From contig NZ_RAIF01000012.1 in the NCBI RefSeq assembly GCF_003671715.1, positions 1,308,761 to 1,347,878 of the forward strand: 39,118 nucleotides of DNA, written 5' to 3'. Shown one piece after another: positions 26,083 through 33,826 of the stretch; position 1 is the stretch's first letter, and every line of letters starts with the position of its first letter. Under the pieces are notes generated by a model. It was not told the origin of the DNA. It saw nothing but the letters and a program-made list of their open reading frames with translations, and searched no databases. The position numbers and the translations under genes were made by a program. The stretch comes from Streptomyces sp. E2N166. GTDB lineage: Bacteria > Actinomycetota > Actinomycetes > Streptomycetales > Streptomycetaceae.

Positions 26083-26126
26083 CGAAGGCCCCCGGAGTGC
26101 GCGCGGGCACACTCCGGGGGCCTTCG
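26083..26126. terminator. Strong terminator hairpin after the DUF3039 gene
   Basis: A perfect 17-bp stem (left arm 26083-26099 starting CGAAGGCCCCCGG, right arm 26110-26126) closes a 10-base loop, 22 bases beyond the DUF3039 stop. It separates that gene from the sugar operon promoter region. Confidence 0.85.
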
Positions 26127-26148
26127 AAGAACTCGGCCGGGAAGGCTG

Positions 26149-26442
26149 CTACTTCTTGTCGCCGCCCTTGCCGCCCTTGCCCTCGTCTCCGCCGCCGCTC
26201 ATGGACTCGTAGATCTCCTTGCACATGGGGCAGACCGGGTACTTCTTCGGGTCGCGGCCCGGTACCCAGACCTTGCCGCACAGCGCCACGACGGGGGTGC
26301 CGTCGAGGGCGCTCGCCATGATCTTGTCCTTCTGGACGTAATGGGCGAAGCGCTCGTGGTCACCGTCACCGTGCGAGGTCTGCGGTGTCGGCTCTACGAG
26401 GGTCCCCGTACCAGTCCCGCGCTCGGGCTCGAGAGTGCTCAT
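26149..26442 (-). CDS. DUF3039 family protein with zinc-ribbon-like cysteines
   Basis: The 97-residue protein belongs to DUF3039, small actinobacterial proteins of unknown function. The core FAHYVQKDKIMASALDGTPV (about 33-52) is followed by VALCGKVWVPGRDPKKYPVCPMC. Its three Cys residues (ALCGKVW and CPMC) plus a nearby His could bind zinc. A Gly/Lys-rich tail ends the protein. ATG at 26442 is preceded by TACCCT and 7 bases with no Shine-Dalgarno, so the mRNA is probably leaderless; the ORF extended to 26481 is rejected. A strong terminator follows. Confidence 0.88.
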   Translation of the reverse strand: MSTLEPERGTGTGTLVEPTPQTSHGDGDHERFAHYVQKDKIMASALDGTPVVALCGKVWVPGRDPKKYPVCPMCKEIYESMSGGGDEGKGGKGGDKK

Positions 26443-26449
26443 GCATGCC

Positions 26450-26455
26450 AGGGTA
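26450..26455 (-). promoter_or_regulatory. -10 box for leaderless DUF3039 transcript
   Basis: TACCCT on the minus strand fits TAnnnT and is followed by seven bases and the ATG at 26442. This spacing puts the transcription start on the start codon. Confidence 0.5.
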
Positions 26456-26498
26456 CTTAAAGCCCGGGTATTGAGGCTCACACGCTCCGGCCGGGAGA

Positions 26499-27071
26499 TC
26501 AGTTGAGCGAGGGGTCGTCCGGATACGTCGCCACCATCGCCAGGTCACCCCGCTGGCGGCGCAGCACCTCGCGCCAGAGCCTCTCGGGCACGGGGCAGGA
26601 CACGTCGCCGGGCTCGGACTCCACCACGTACCAGGCGCCCTCCGTCAGCTCGTCCTCCAGTTGACCGGGGCCCCAGCCCGCGTACCCGGCGAAGATCCGC
26701 AGGGCGCCCACGGCCGGGGCCAGCAGCTCCGGCGGCGCCTCCAGGTCCACCAGTCCGATCGCGCCGTGCACCCGGCGCCAGCCCAGCGGCGCCCGCTCGC
26801 CGGACGCCCCGCCGGGGACGACGGCCACGCCGAGGGCCGAGTCGAGCGACACCGGGCCGCCCTGGAAGACGACGCCGGGTTCGCCGGTCAGGTCCGCCCA
26901 GCCCTCCAAGATGTCGCCCACGTCGACCGGCGTGGGGCGGTTGAGGACGACGCCGAGGGAACCCTCCTCGTCGTGGTCGAGAAGGAGCACCACCGCACGC
27001 TCGAAGTTCGGGTCCGCCAGGGCGGGCGTTGCCACGAGCAGCCGCCCCGTGAGCGAGGACACCTCGGTCAT
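26499..27071 (-). CDS. YqgE/AlgH family protein (UPF0301)
   Basis: The 190-residue protein is a member of the widespread DUF179/UPF0301 family of unknown function. It carries the expected blocks LTGRLLVATPALADPNFERAV, DHDEEGSLGVVLNRPT, FQGGPVSLDSALGV and RIFAGYAGWGPGQLEDEL (each quoted to at most 20 residues or so). ATG at 27071 begins at the conserved MTEVSSL start. The ATG at 27080, with a better placed GGGAGGGG, would add three residues. It is divergent from murA. The family is often found near redox or nucleic-acid genes, but no function can be read here. Confidence 0.9.
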   Translation of the reverse strand: MTEVSSLTGRLLVATPALADPNFERAVVLLLDHDEEGSLGVVLNRPTPVDVGDILEGWADLTGEPGVVFQGGPVSLDSALGVAVVPGGASGERAPLGWRRVHGAIGLVDLEAPPELLAPAVGALRIFAGYAGWGPGQLEDELTEGAWYVVESEPGDVSCPVPERLWREVLRRQRGDLAMVATYPDDPSLN

Positions 27072-27305
27072 GCCTGACATGATCCCGCATGTTCCCCTCC
27101 CGTGGGGAGGCAATCGGGGGCACGGGGGTGAACACGTGCGCCGTGCGCGCGCCGTCACCGTGACCGCCCGTGCCCGGCGGTGAACGGTTCGTGTTGTGAC
27201 AAACCCATGACGTCGCCGGACCGTGCACAGGCTTACTGAAGGGGGGTACAAGGCGATTACCCTTTCCCTTCTGCCCCCTGCCCAACCCCACGGAACGCGA
27301 GATTC

Positions 27306-28652
27306 ATGACCGTCAACGGCGCTGATGACGTACTGCTTGTCCACGGCGGAACCCCGCTGGAGGGCGAGCTCCGGGTCCGCGGTGCGAAGAACCTCGTGCC
27401 GAAGGCCATGGTGGCCGCCCTGCTGGGCAGTGCGCCGAGCCGGCTGCGCAACGTGCCGGACATCCGCGACGTGCGGGTCGTACGCGGACTGCTGCAACTG
27501 CACGGGGTGACCGTCCGCCCGGGAGAGGAGCCCGGCGAGCTGGTGCTCGACCCCTCGCACGTGGAGAGCGCGAACGTCGCCGACATCGACGCCCACGCGG
27601 GCTCGTCGCGCATCCCCATCCTGTTCTGCGGCCCCCTGCTGCACCGCCTCGGCCACGCGTTCATCCCGGGCCTGGGCGGCTGCGACATCGGCGGCCGGCC
27701 CATCGACTTCCACTTCGAGGTGCTGCGGCAGTTCGGCGCGAAGATCGAGAAGCGTGCGGACGGCCAGTACCTGGAGGCCCCGCAGCGACTGCGCGGTACG
27801 AAGATCAACCTGCCGTACCCGTCCGTCGGCGCGACCGAGCAGGTGCTGCTGACGGCCGTGCTGGCCGAGGGCGTCACGGAGCTGTCCAACGCCGCCGTGG
27901 AGCCGGAGATCGAGGACCTGATCTGCGTACTGCAGAAAATGGGCGCGATCATCGCGATGGACACCGACCGCACGATCCGCATCACCGGTGTGGACGAGCT
28001 GGGCGGCTACACCCACCGTGCCCTCTCGGACCGCCTGGAAGCCGCCTCCTGGGCCTCGGCCGCGCTGGCGACCGAGGGGAACGTCTACGTCCGCGGCGCC
28101 CAGCAGCGCTCGATGATGACGTTCCTGAACACCTACCGGAAGGTGGGCGGCGCCTTCGAGATCGACGACGAGGGCATCCGCTTCTGGCACCCGGGCGGGC
28201 AGCTGAAGTCCATCGCCCTGGAGACGGACGTCCACCCCGGCTTCCAGACGGACTGGCAGCAGCCCCTGGTGGTCGCCCTGACGCAGGCCACGGGCCTGTC
28301 CATCGTCCACGAGACGGTCTACGAGTCCCGGCTCGGCTTCACCTCCGCGCTCAACCAGATGGGCGCCCACATCCAGCTCTACCGCGAGTGCCTGGGCGGC
28401 TCACACTGCCGCTTCGGCCAGCGCAACTTCCTGCACTCGGCCGTCGTGTCGGGACCGACCAAGCTGGAGGGCGCCGACCTGGTCATCCCCGACCTGCGCG
28501 GCGGCTTCTCCTACCTCATCGCCGCCCTCGCGGCCCAGGGCACCTCCCGGGTCCACGGCATCGACCTGATCAACCGGGGCTACGAGAACTTCATGGAGAA
28601 GCTCGTGGAACTGGGCGCGAAGGTCGAGCTGCCGGGCAAGGCGCTCGGCTAG
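27306..28652 (+). CDS. murA: UDP-N-acetylglucosamine 1-carboxyvinyltransferase
   Basis: This enzyme performs the first committed step of peptidoglycan synthesis, transferring enolpyruvate from phosphoenolpyruvate to UDP-N-acetylglucosamine in the cytoplasm. The 448-residue protein has the two inside-out alpha/beta domains of the EPT family. GAKN with Lys28 is near the N-terminus, and the reactive loop GLGGCDIGGRPID carries Cys126, the residue equivalent to E. coli Cys115. Because it is Cys and not Asp, the enzyme should be fosfomycin-sensitive. ATG at 27306 has only a weak ribosome-binding site (GCGAG). S. coelicolor has two murA genes; this locus corresponds to the one next to hupA. A long terminator hairpin follows. 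Confidence 0.95.
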   Translation: MTVNGADDVLLVHGGTPLEGELRVRGAKNLVPKAMVAALLGSAPSRLRNVPDIRDVRVVRGLLQLHGVTVRPGEEPGELVLDPSHVESANVADIDAHAGSSRIPILFCGPLLHRLGHAFIPGLGGCDIGGRPIDFHFEVLRQFGAKIEKRADGQYLEAPQRLRGTKINLPYPSVGATEQVLLTAVLAEGVTELSNAAVEPEIEDLICVLQKMGAIIAMDTDRTIRITGVDELGGYTHRALSDRLEAASWASAALATEGNVYVRGAQQRSMMTFLNTYRKVGGAFEIDDEGIRFWHPGGQLKSIALETDVHPGFQTDWQQPLVVALTQATGLSIVHETVYESRLGFTSALNQMGAHIQLYRECLGGSHCRFGQRNFLHSAVVSGPTKLEGADLVIPDLRGGFSYLIAALAAQGTSRVHGIDLINRGYENFMEKLVELGAKVELPGKALG

Positions 28653-28666
28653 ACGGCAGCGCGGAC

Positions 28667-28714
28667 ACGCCGATGGGGCGGTCACCCGGACTCGGGTGAC
28701 CGCCCCATCGGCGT
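28667..28714. terminator. Perfect 21-bp terminator hairpin after murA
   Basis: The left arm 28667-28687 (ACGCCGATGGGGCGG... ) pairs without mismatch with 28694-28714 around the loop GGACTC, 14 bases after the murA stop. A short T-containing tail (GTTGTG) follows. Confidence 0.9.
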
Positions 28715-28723
28715 TGTGCTGAG

Positions 28724-28812
28724 CGCCCCCCTGCGCGAGGGGCGCGGGGCCGTATCGATTCGCGGCTCCGCCGCGCGGGCGCGACCAGCCACTACGGGCC
28801 CCGAGCCGCCCC
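28724..28812. repeat. REP-like extragenic repeat between murA and hupA
   Basis: This stretch contains GCGAGGGGCGCGGGGCCGTA, an internal hairpin (GCGGCTCCGCCGC) and GCGCGACCAGCCACTACGGG, the diagnostic parts of the common Streptomyces extragenic repeat also seen at 24570-24615. It lies between convergent genes, the usual position for such elements. Confidence 0.6.
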
Positions 28813-28843
28813 CACGCAGAACCGCGACGGCGCTCAGGCGTGC

Positions 28844-29125
28844 TTACTTGCCCTTCGCGGCTTCCTTGAGCTTCGAGCCCGCCGAGACCTTGACGCTGTA
28901 GCCGGCCGGGATCTGGATCGGCTCGCCGGTCTGCGGGTTGCGGGCGGTGCGAGCGGCACGGTGGGTGCGCTCGAAGGTCAGGAAGCCGGGGATGGTGACC
29001 TTCTCGTCGCCCTTGGAGACGATGTCGCCGACAACCTCGGCGAACGCGGCCAGCACGGCGTCGGCGTCCTTGCGGGTCACCTCGGCGCGGTCGGCCAGCG
29101 CGGCCACCAGCTCACTGCGGTTCAT
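28844..29125 (-). CDS. hupA: HU-family nucleoid protein HupA
   Basis: The 93-residue protein is a canonical HU. It starts MNRSELVAALADRAEVTRKD, followed by the dimerisation helices. The DNA-binding beta-arm carries RTARNPQTGEPIQIP, with the minor-groove-intercalating Pro, and the C-terminus is VSAGSKLKEAAKGK. It lacks the long Lys/Ala-rich tail of the second streptomycete HU (HupS), so it is the HupA type, dominant in vegetative growth. ATG at 29125 has GGGAG about 8 bases upstream. It converges with murA and is followed by the REP-like element. Confidence 0.95.
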   Translation of the reverse strand: MNRSELVAALADRAEVTRKDADAVLAAFAEVVGDIVSKGDEKVTIPGFLTFERTHRAARTARNPQTGEPIQIPAGYSVKVSAGSKLKEAAKGK

Positions 29126-29426
29126 GTTGTTACTCCCGTGTTCTTCTTGCCGTTGAGGCGTGCCACGCGGCGGAGCCGCATGTTGGGCACAGCGATGCCG
29201 ATGCTGCCAGGGTCCTCGGACATTCCCCGGACCCGGGTCGGTCGTCAGACCCTCGCGCCCAGGGAGGCATCCTGCCTCCACCTGCGGCGGTAAAGCCAAT
29301 CCGGCACCCCCAGGAGTCGTGAGAACACCCTTGGGAGTCACACGCCGAGAGGGCCTGAGCCTTGCGCAACCCTAGAGGGCGATCCGAGGCCCGACATCCC
29401 GCGACGCGCCGGAGGGGCGGCCCGCC
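29126..29426. other. hupA upstream region with leader hairpin
   Basis: No coding gene is supported here. A perfect hairpin GGAGGCA-TCC-TGCCTCC lies at 29263-29279, about 140 bases before the hupA start. The palindrome TTGCGCAA is at 29363-29370. One or both may belong to the hupA promoter or a long 5' leader. Confidence 0.4.
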
Positions 29427-29443
29427 GTGGTGATCCTCACCAC
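29427..29443. terminator. Hairpin after the malic enzyme gene
   Basis: GTGGTGA-TCC-TCACCAC forms a 7-bp stem with a 3-base loop, 34 bases beyond the malic enzyme stop. GC-rich flanks (GGCGGCC and GGCCGCC) can extend it imperfectly. Confidence 0.55.
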
Positions 29444-29477
29444 CACGCCACCGGCCGCCTTCCCCCGCCGGGGAAAC

Positions 29478-30893
29478 CTACGCCACCACCCCGGCGGCCT
29501 TCGCCGCGTCCCGCACGGCGCCCGCGACGGCACCGGCGACCTTGTCGTTGAAAACGCTGGGGATGATGTAGTTCGGGTTGATCTCGTCCTCGGTCACCAC
29601 GTCCGCGAGGGCGTGCGCGGCGGCCAGCATCATCTCGGTGTTGACCGTGCGGGACTGCGCGTCCAGCAGGCCCCGGAACACGCCCGGGAAGACCAGCACG
29701 TTGTTGATCTGGTTCGGGAAGTCGGAGCGGCCGGTGGCGACGACCGCCGCGGTCTGGCGGGCGATCGCCGGGTCGACCTCGGGATCGGGGTTCGCGAGCG
29801 CGAACACGATCGCACCGTCGGCCATGGCGGCCACGTCGTCGCCGTCCAGGACGTTCGGGGCCGAGACGCCGATGAAGACGTCGGCGCCGTGCACGGCCTC
29901 CTTCAGGGTGCCGGTGAGGCCCTCGGGGTTGGTGTTGTCGGCGATCCAGCGCAGCGCCGACCCGGGCGCGGCGTCGACCAGGTCCGCGCGGCCCGCGTGC
30001 ACGACGCCGTGGATGTCGGCGACGACGGCGTTCTTCACACCCGCGGCGATCAGCAGCTTGAGGATGGCCGTACCCGCCGCGCCGGCGCCGGACATGACGA
30101 CCCGTACGTTCTCGATGGGCTTGTCGACGACGCGCAGGGCGTTGGTCAGGGCGGCGAGGACGACGATGGCGGTGCCGTGCTGGTCGTCGTGGAAGACGGG
30201 GATGTCGAGGGCCTCGCGCAGCCGGGCCTCGATCTCGAAGCAGCGGGGGGCGGAGATGTCCTCCAGGTTGATGCCGGCGAAGCCCGGGGCGATGGCCTTG
30301 ACGATCTCGACGATCGCGTCGGTGTCCTGGGTGTCGAGGCAGAGCGGCCAGGCGTCGATGCCGGCGAAGCGCTTGAACAGGGCCGCCTTGCCCTCCATCA
30401 CCGGCAGCGCGGCCTTGGGGCCGATGTTGCCGAGGCCCAGCACCGCGGAGCCGTCCGTCACGACCGCAACGGAGTTGCGCTTGATCGTCAGGCGGCGGGC
30501 GTCCTCGGGGTTCTCGGCGATCGCCATGCAGACGCGGGCCACACCCGGCGTGTAGATCATGGACAGGTCGTCGCGGTTGCGGATGGGGTGCTTCGACGCC
30601 ATCTCGATCTTGCCGCCGAGGTGCATGAGGAAGGTACGGTCGGAGACCTTGCCCAGGCTGACGCCCTCGATGCCGCGCAGCTGCTCCACGATCTCGTCGG
30701 CGTGCGAGGTCGAGCCGGCGGCGATGGTGACGTCGATACGGAGCTTGTCGTGGCCGGAGGCCGTGACGTCGAGGCCGGTGACGGAGCCACCGGCGGACTC
30801 CACCGCGGTGGTGAGCTGCGAGACCGCTGTCCCGCCCGCGGGCACCTCCAGTCGGACCGTCATCGAGTAGGAGACGCTGGGCGCCGTTGCCAT
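29478..30893 (-). CDS. NAD-dependent malic enzyme with N-terminal ACT domain
   Basis: The 471-residue enzyme decarboxylates malate to pyruvate, linking the TCA cycle and glycolysis. An ACT-like domain occupies about 1-85 and may bind an allosteric ligand. The malic domain contains MIYTPGVARVC and the catalytic Lys region NIGPKAALPVMEGKA. The metal site is FHDDQHGTA. The NAD domain includes the Rossmann loop SGAGAAG and SDFPNQINN. The S. coelicolor orthologue at this locus is the NAD-preferring enzyme (recalled). ATG at 30893 has GAGGAAG at about 7 bases. It is divergent from the candidate small RNA. Confidence 0.93.
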   Translation of the reverse strand: MATAPSVSYSMTVRLEVPAGGTAVSQLTTAVESAGGSVTGLDVTASGHDKLRIDVTIAAGSTSHADEIVEQLRGIEGVSLGKVSDRTFLMHLGGKIEMASKHPIRNRDDLSMIYTPGVARVCMAIAENPEDARRLTIKRNSVAVVTDGSAVLGLGNIGPKAALPVMEGKAALFKRFAGIDAWPLCLDTQDTDAIVEIVKAIAPGFAGINLEDISAPRCFEIEARLREALDIPVFHDDQHGTAIVVLAALTNALRVVDKPIENVRVVMSGAGAAGTAILKLLIAAGVKNAVVADIHGVVHAGRADLVDAAPGSALRWIADNTNPEGLTGTLKEAVHGADVFIGVSAPNVLDGDDVAAMADGAIVFALANPDPEVDPAIARQTAAVVATGRSDFPNQINNVLVFPGVFRGLLDAQSRTVNTEMMLAAAHALADVVTEDEINPNYIIPSVFNDKVAGAVAGAVRDAAKAAGVVA

Positions 30894-31113
30894 GGCCGAC
30901 TTCCTCTGCTTTCACCGTGTAACTGCGTTTGTGCCGTCCGATAGTCGCACCTACCACTGAGTACGTGGTAGCCACCCCGGGTTGCGAACTTTGTGTTCGC
31001 GCACCGTCCCCGCCGGACCTCGAGCACTTTCGGAAAACGACTTCCACCATACGAGAAGTTGCGGGTCGACGGAAGAGGGGGACCGGCCCGGGAAAGAACC
31101 CGCGGGACGGGAA
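30894..31113. other. Malic enzyme promoter region
   Basis: No gene is supported in this part of the 420-base gap. It should contain the minus-strand malic enzyme promoter. Its plus-strand right end leads into the promoter of the candidate small RNA. Confidence 0.4.
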
Positions 31114-31141
31114 TTGTCTTGCGGGGATCGTTTGTTACCTT
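31114..31141 (+). promoter_or_regulatory. Promoter of the candidate small RNA
   Basis: TTGTCT (31114-31119) and TACCTT (31136-31141) are separated by 16 bases and resemble a principal-sigma-factor promoter. Transcription would begin at about 31146-31149, the first paired bases of the RNA fold. Confidence 0.65.
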
Positions 31142-31145
31142 GGAC

Positions 31146-31287
31146 GTGGCACCGGCTCGATCCAAGCCCCCGGGCCCAACCTTCGTCGCTACGAGCGACC
31201 ACTTGCCGCGAGGCGAGCATGGCGGGTCGGTGCCACCTAATCGAAGAAGACGAGAGGCCCGCGCCGTCCCACGGCGCGGGCCTCTCG
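31146..31287 (+). ncRNA. Candidate structured small RNA between malic enzyme and helD
   Basis: The plus strand encodes a compact fold. A 14-bp closing stem pairs 31146-31159 with 31223-31236 (two G-U pairs). Inside are a hairpin GTCGCT-ACG-AGCGAC (31185-31199) and a hairpin CTTGCC-GCGA-GGCGAG with a GNRA tetraloop (31202-31217), plus a C-rich unpaired segment (31167-31177). A short linker leads to a perfect 16-bp terminator at 31251-31287. A promoter ends 4 bases before the closing stem. No open frame with a ribosome-binding site fits it, and the next genes on either side are on the other strand, so it is not a leader. The RNA would be about 140 nt. I cannot assign it to a known RNA family. 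Confidence 0.68.
31251..31287. terminator. 16-bp hairpin ending the small RNA and/or helD
   Basis: CGAGAGGCCCGCGCCG pairs perfectly with its complement at 31272-31287 around the loop TCCCA. It lies 26 bases beyond the helD stop on the minus strand and at the end of the candidate RNA on the plus strand, so it probably terminates both. Confidence 0.85.
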
Positions 31288-31313
31288 CACGTCCCGGTGT
31301 CTCTCCTCGCCGC

Positions 31314-33626
31314 TCAGTCGCGCAGCAGGTCCGGCACCCCCGCGGCGTCCGGTTCGTCACGCTCGCAGGAGACGACCGTCAGCTGCTGGGTGGCCCGGGT
31401 CAGGGCGACGTAGAGCACGCGCAGCCCGGCGGGCGACTCGTCGGCGATCTCGGCGGGCGAGACGACGACCGTGGCGTCGTACTCCAGGCCCTTGGCCTCC
31501 AGGCTGCCCAGCGCCACCACGCGGTCGCCGAGCCCGGCCAGCCAGCGCCGGGCCTCCTCGCGGCGGTTCATGGCGACCACGACGCCGACGGTGCCGTCGA
31601 CGAGGTCCAGCAGCCGGGCCGCCTCCGCCCGGACCGTCTCCGCGAGGGTGTCTTCCACCACCGCGAAGCGCGGTTCCACGCCCGTCGAGCGCACCGCCGT
31701 CGGGGACTCGGAGCCCGGCATGGCGAGGGCGAGCACCTTGGCCGCCAGCTCGGCGATCTCCGCCGGGTTGCGGTAGTTGACGGTCAGCTCGAAGCGGCGG
31801 CGCGGGCGGGTGCCCAGGGCCTCGTCGCGGGCCGCGGCCGCCTCGTCGGGGTCGGACCAGGAGGACTGGGCCGGGTCACCGACGACCGTCCACGTGGCGT
31901 GCCGGCCGCGGCGGCCCACCATCCGCCACTGCATCGGGGTGAGGTCCTGGGCCTCGTCGACGATGACGTGCGCGTACTCGGTGCGCTCCTGCGCGAGGCG
32001 CTCGGCGCGCTCCCACTGCGTCTCCTCGCGCTGCGGCATCAGCTCGTCCAGGCCCGTGAGCTGGTCCAGCGGGTCCAGCTCACGCCGCTTGCGGGGGCGG
32101 GCCGGGGTGCCGACGATCGCCTGTAGCTCGTCGAGCAGGGCGATGTCGTGCACGGAGTGGCCCTCGCGGCGCAGCGAACGGGCCACCTTGCGCACCTCGC
32201 CCGGGTTGAGGACGCGCCGGGCCCAGCGGCCGAGGCGCCGTTCGTCCGCCATGGCCGCCAGCACGGCACCCGGGGTCAGCTCCGGCCACCAGGCGTCGAG
32301 GAAGGCGGTGAAGGAGTCCTCGGAGCTGACGTCCTCGTCGAAGGAGGAACGCAGTTCGGCGGCCAGCTCGGGGTCACTGTGCCGGGACCCGGCGCCCGAC
32401 TTGGCCCACAGGGCGTCCAGGAGCAGCCGGCGGGCGCGGGGGCGCAGCAGATTGACGGGCGCGGTGCCGCCGAGGACGGTGCGGCGGATGCCCGCCAGTT
32501 CCGCCGCCCCGAGTTCGATGCGGCGGCCGAAGGCGACGACCCGCAGCAGGGCCGGCGAGTCGCTCGGCTCCAGCGCCCCGCGCGCGGCCCGGCGCAGCAC
32601 CCTGAGCATGCGGGAGGAGCCCTTGGCGCGGGCGGTGGCCGGGGAGTCGTACAGCGTGGCCCCGGCGCCGTCGACCAGCGAGCCGATCGCGCGGATGGCG
32701 ACCTGCCCCTCCTCGCCGAGGGAGGGCAGCACGCCCTCGGTGTACGCCACCAGGAGCGGGGTCGGCGAGACGATGAGGATGCCGCCCGCGTACCGGCGCC
32801 GGTCCTGGTAGAGCAGGTAGGCGGCCCGGTGCAGGGCGACGGCGGTCTTGCCGGTGCCGGGGCCGCCCTCGACGTAGGTCACGGAGGCGGCGGGGGCGCG
32901 GATCACCAGGTCCTGCTCGGCCTGGATGGAGGCCACGATGTCCCGCATCGAGTGCGTGCGGGCCTGGCCGAGGGCGGCCATCAGGGCGCCGTCGCCGACG
33001 ACGGCCAGTTCCTCGCCGTCCAGGCCGGCCCGGATCTCGGGCCGCATGAGGTCGTCCTCGACGCCGAGGACGCGCCGCCCCTTGGAGCGGATCACCCGGC
33101 GGCGCACGACCCGGCCCGGATCGACCGGCGTGGACCGGTAGAAGGGGGCTGCGGCGGGCGCCCGCCAGTCGATGACCAGCGGGGCGTAGTCCTCGTCCAG
33201 GACGCCGATGCGGCCGATGTGCAGGGTCTCGGCGATGTCGGCGGTGTTGTCGGGCCGCAGAGCGCCCTCCGCGGGCTCGACGGCCGTGTACGCGCCGTCC
33301 GGGCCCTTCTTGCCGTCCTTGCCGAGGAGCAGGTCGATGCGGCCGAAGAGGAAGTCCTCGAACTCGTTGTTCAGGCGGCTGAGGTGGATGCCGGCCCGGA
33401 AGACCTGCGCGTCGCGCTCGGCCAGCGCCCCGGGCGTGCCGACGTGGCCGCGCTGCGCGGCGTCGTGCATGAGGAACTCGGCCTCGTCGATCTTCTCCTC
33501 GAGGCGGCGGTACACCCGGTCCAGGTGTGCCTGTTCCACGCTGATCTCTCGGTCTCGTACGGAGTCCTCCCGTACGGAGTCGTGAACCGAGTCGACCGCT
33601 GAGTCCTGTTGCGCCTGTGCGGCCAC
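31314..33626 (-). CDS. helD: HelD-family RNA polymerase-associated UvrD-like ATPase
   Basis: The 770-residue protein has the HelD layout. An N-terminal coiled-coil arm (about 25-80: HLDRVYRRLEEKIDEAEFLM in outline) inserts into the RNA polymerase secondary channel in characterised homologues. It is followed by a split UvrD-type motor with Walker A GGPGTGKTA near 252 and motif II DEAQDLTPMQWRM near 556. The 1A/2A part ends in LYVALTRATQQLTVV. HelD releases stalled RNA polymerase and recycles it; some streptomycete paralogues (HelR) also protect from rifampicin, and the sequence alone does not say which type this is. GTG at 33626 has AAGGGGG upstream. It lies beside a candidate structured RNA and downstream of the inverted-repeat element. 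Confidence 0.9.
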   Translation of the reverse strand: MAAQAQQDSAVDSVHDSVREDSVRDREISVEQAHLDRVYRRLEEKIDEAEFLMHDAAQRGHVGTPGALAERDAQVFRAGIHLSRLNNEFEDFLFGRIDLLLGKDGKKGPDGAYTAVEPAEGALRPDNTADIAETLHIGRIGVLDEDYAPLVIDWRAPAAAPFYRSTPVDPGRVVRRRVIRSKGRRVLGVEDDLMRPEIRAGLDGEELAVVGDGALMAALGQARTHSMRDIVASIQAEQDLVIRAPAASVTYVEGGPGTGKTAVALHRAAYLLYQDRRRYAGGILIVSPTPLLVAYTEGVLPSLGEEGQVAIRAIGSLVDGAGATLYDSPATARAKGSSRMLRVLRRAARGALEPSDSPALLRVVAFGRRIELGAAELAGIRRTVLGGTAPVNLLRPRARRLLLDALWAKSGAGSRHSDPELAAELRSSFDEDVSSEDSFTAFLDAWWPELTPGAVLAAMADERRLGRWARRVLNPGEVRKVARSLRREGHSVHDIALLDELQAIVGTPARPRKRRELDPLDQLTGLDELMPQREETQWERAERLAQERTEYAHVIVDEAQDLTPMQWRMVGRRGRHATWTVVGDPAQSSWSDPDEAAAARDEALGTRPRRRFELTVNYRNPAEIAELAAKVLALAMPGSESPTAVRSTGVEPRFAVVEDTLAETVRAEAARLLDLVDGTVGVVVAMNRREEARRWLAGLGDRVVALGSLEAKGLEYDATVVVSPAEIADESPAGLRVLYVALTRATQQLTVVSCERDEPDAAGVPDLLRD

Positions 33627-33688
33627 CGGGCCCCCTTCTGACGTGCTGGGCAGCCGTCAAAGGTACGCGAAGGGGGACGCGGAAGCCA

Positions 33689-33710
33689 CGGCCCGTCCGG
33701 TGACGGGCCG
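33689..33710. promoter_or_regulatory. 9-bp palindromic hairpin upstream of helD
   Basis: CGGCCCGTC-CGGT-GACGGGCCG is a perfect 9-bp stem with a tetraloop. It sits directly against the left arm of the 116-bp inverted-repeat element and 63 bases upstream of helD. It could be a terminator for readthrough from rsuA or an operator. Confidence 0.4.
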
Positions 33711-33826
33711 AGGGGGTGTCGTTCGGATCAGGCCGGCCCCGGGCAACGGCGCCCGGCAACCGGCGACAACGCCGCAGACGCGCGTGCCGGACCCCGCGCC
33801 TCGGCGGGGTCCGAACGACACCCCCT
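33711..33826. mobile_element. MITE-like 116-bp element with perfect 17-bp terminal inverted repeats
   Basis: AGGGGGTGTCGTTCGGA at 33711-33727 is repeated in inverted form without mismatch at 33810-33826. The 82 internal bases are GC-rich and hold two smaller hairpins. The right end covers the rsuA stop codon. The size, perfect termini and absence of coding capacity suit a miniature inverted-repeat element. No clear target-site duplication is visible, so a long attenuator-like structure remains possible. Confidence 0.45.
33788..33813 (-). terminator. Terminator-like hairpin after rsuA
   Basis: CGGACCCCGC pairs with GCGGGGTCCG (10 bp) around a 6-base loop, 11 bases downstream of the rsuA stop. 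Its outer bases overlap by 4 with the right arm of the 116-bp inverted repeat, so the two structures are mutually exclusive. Confidence 0.6.
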
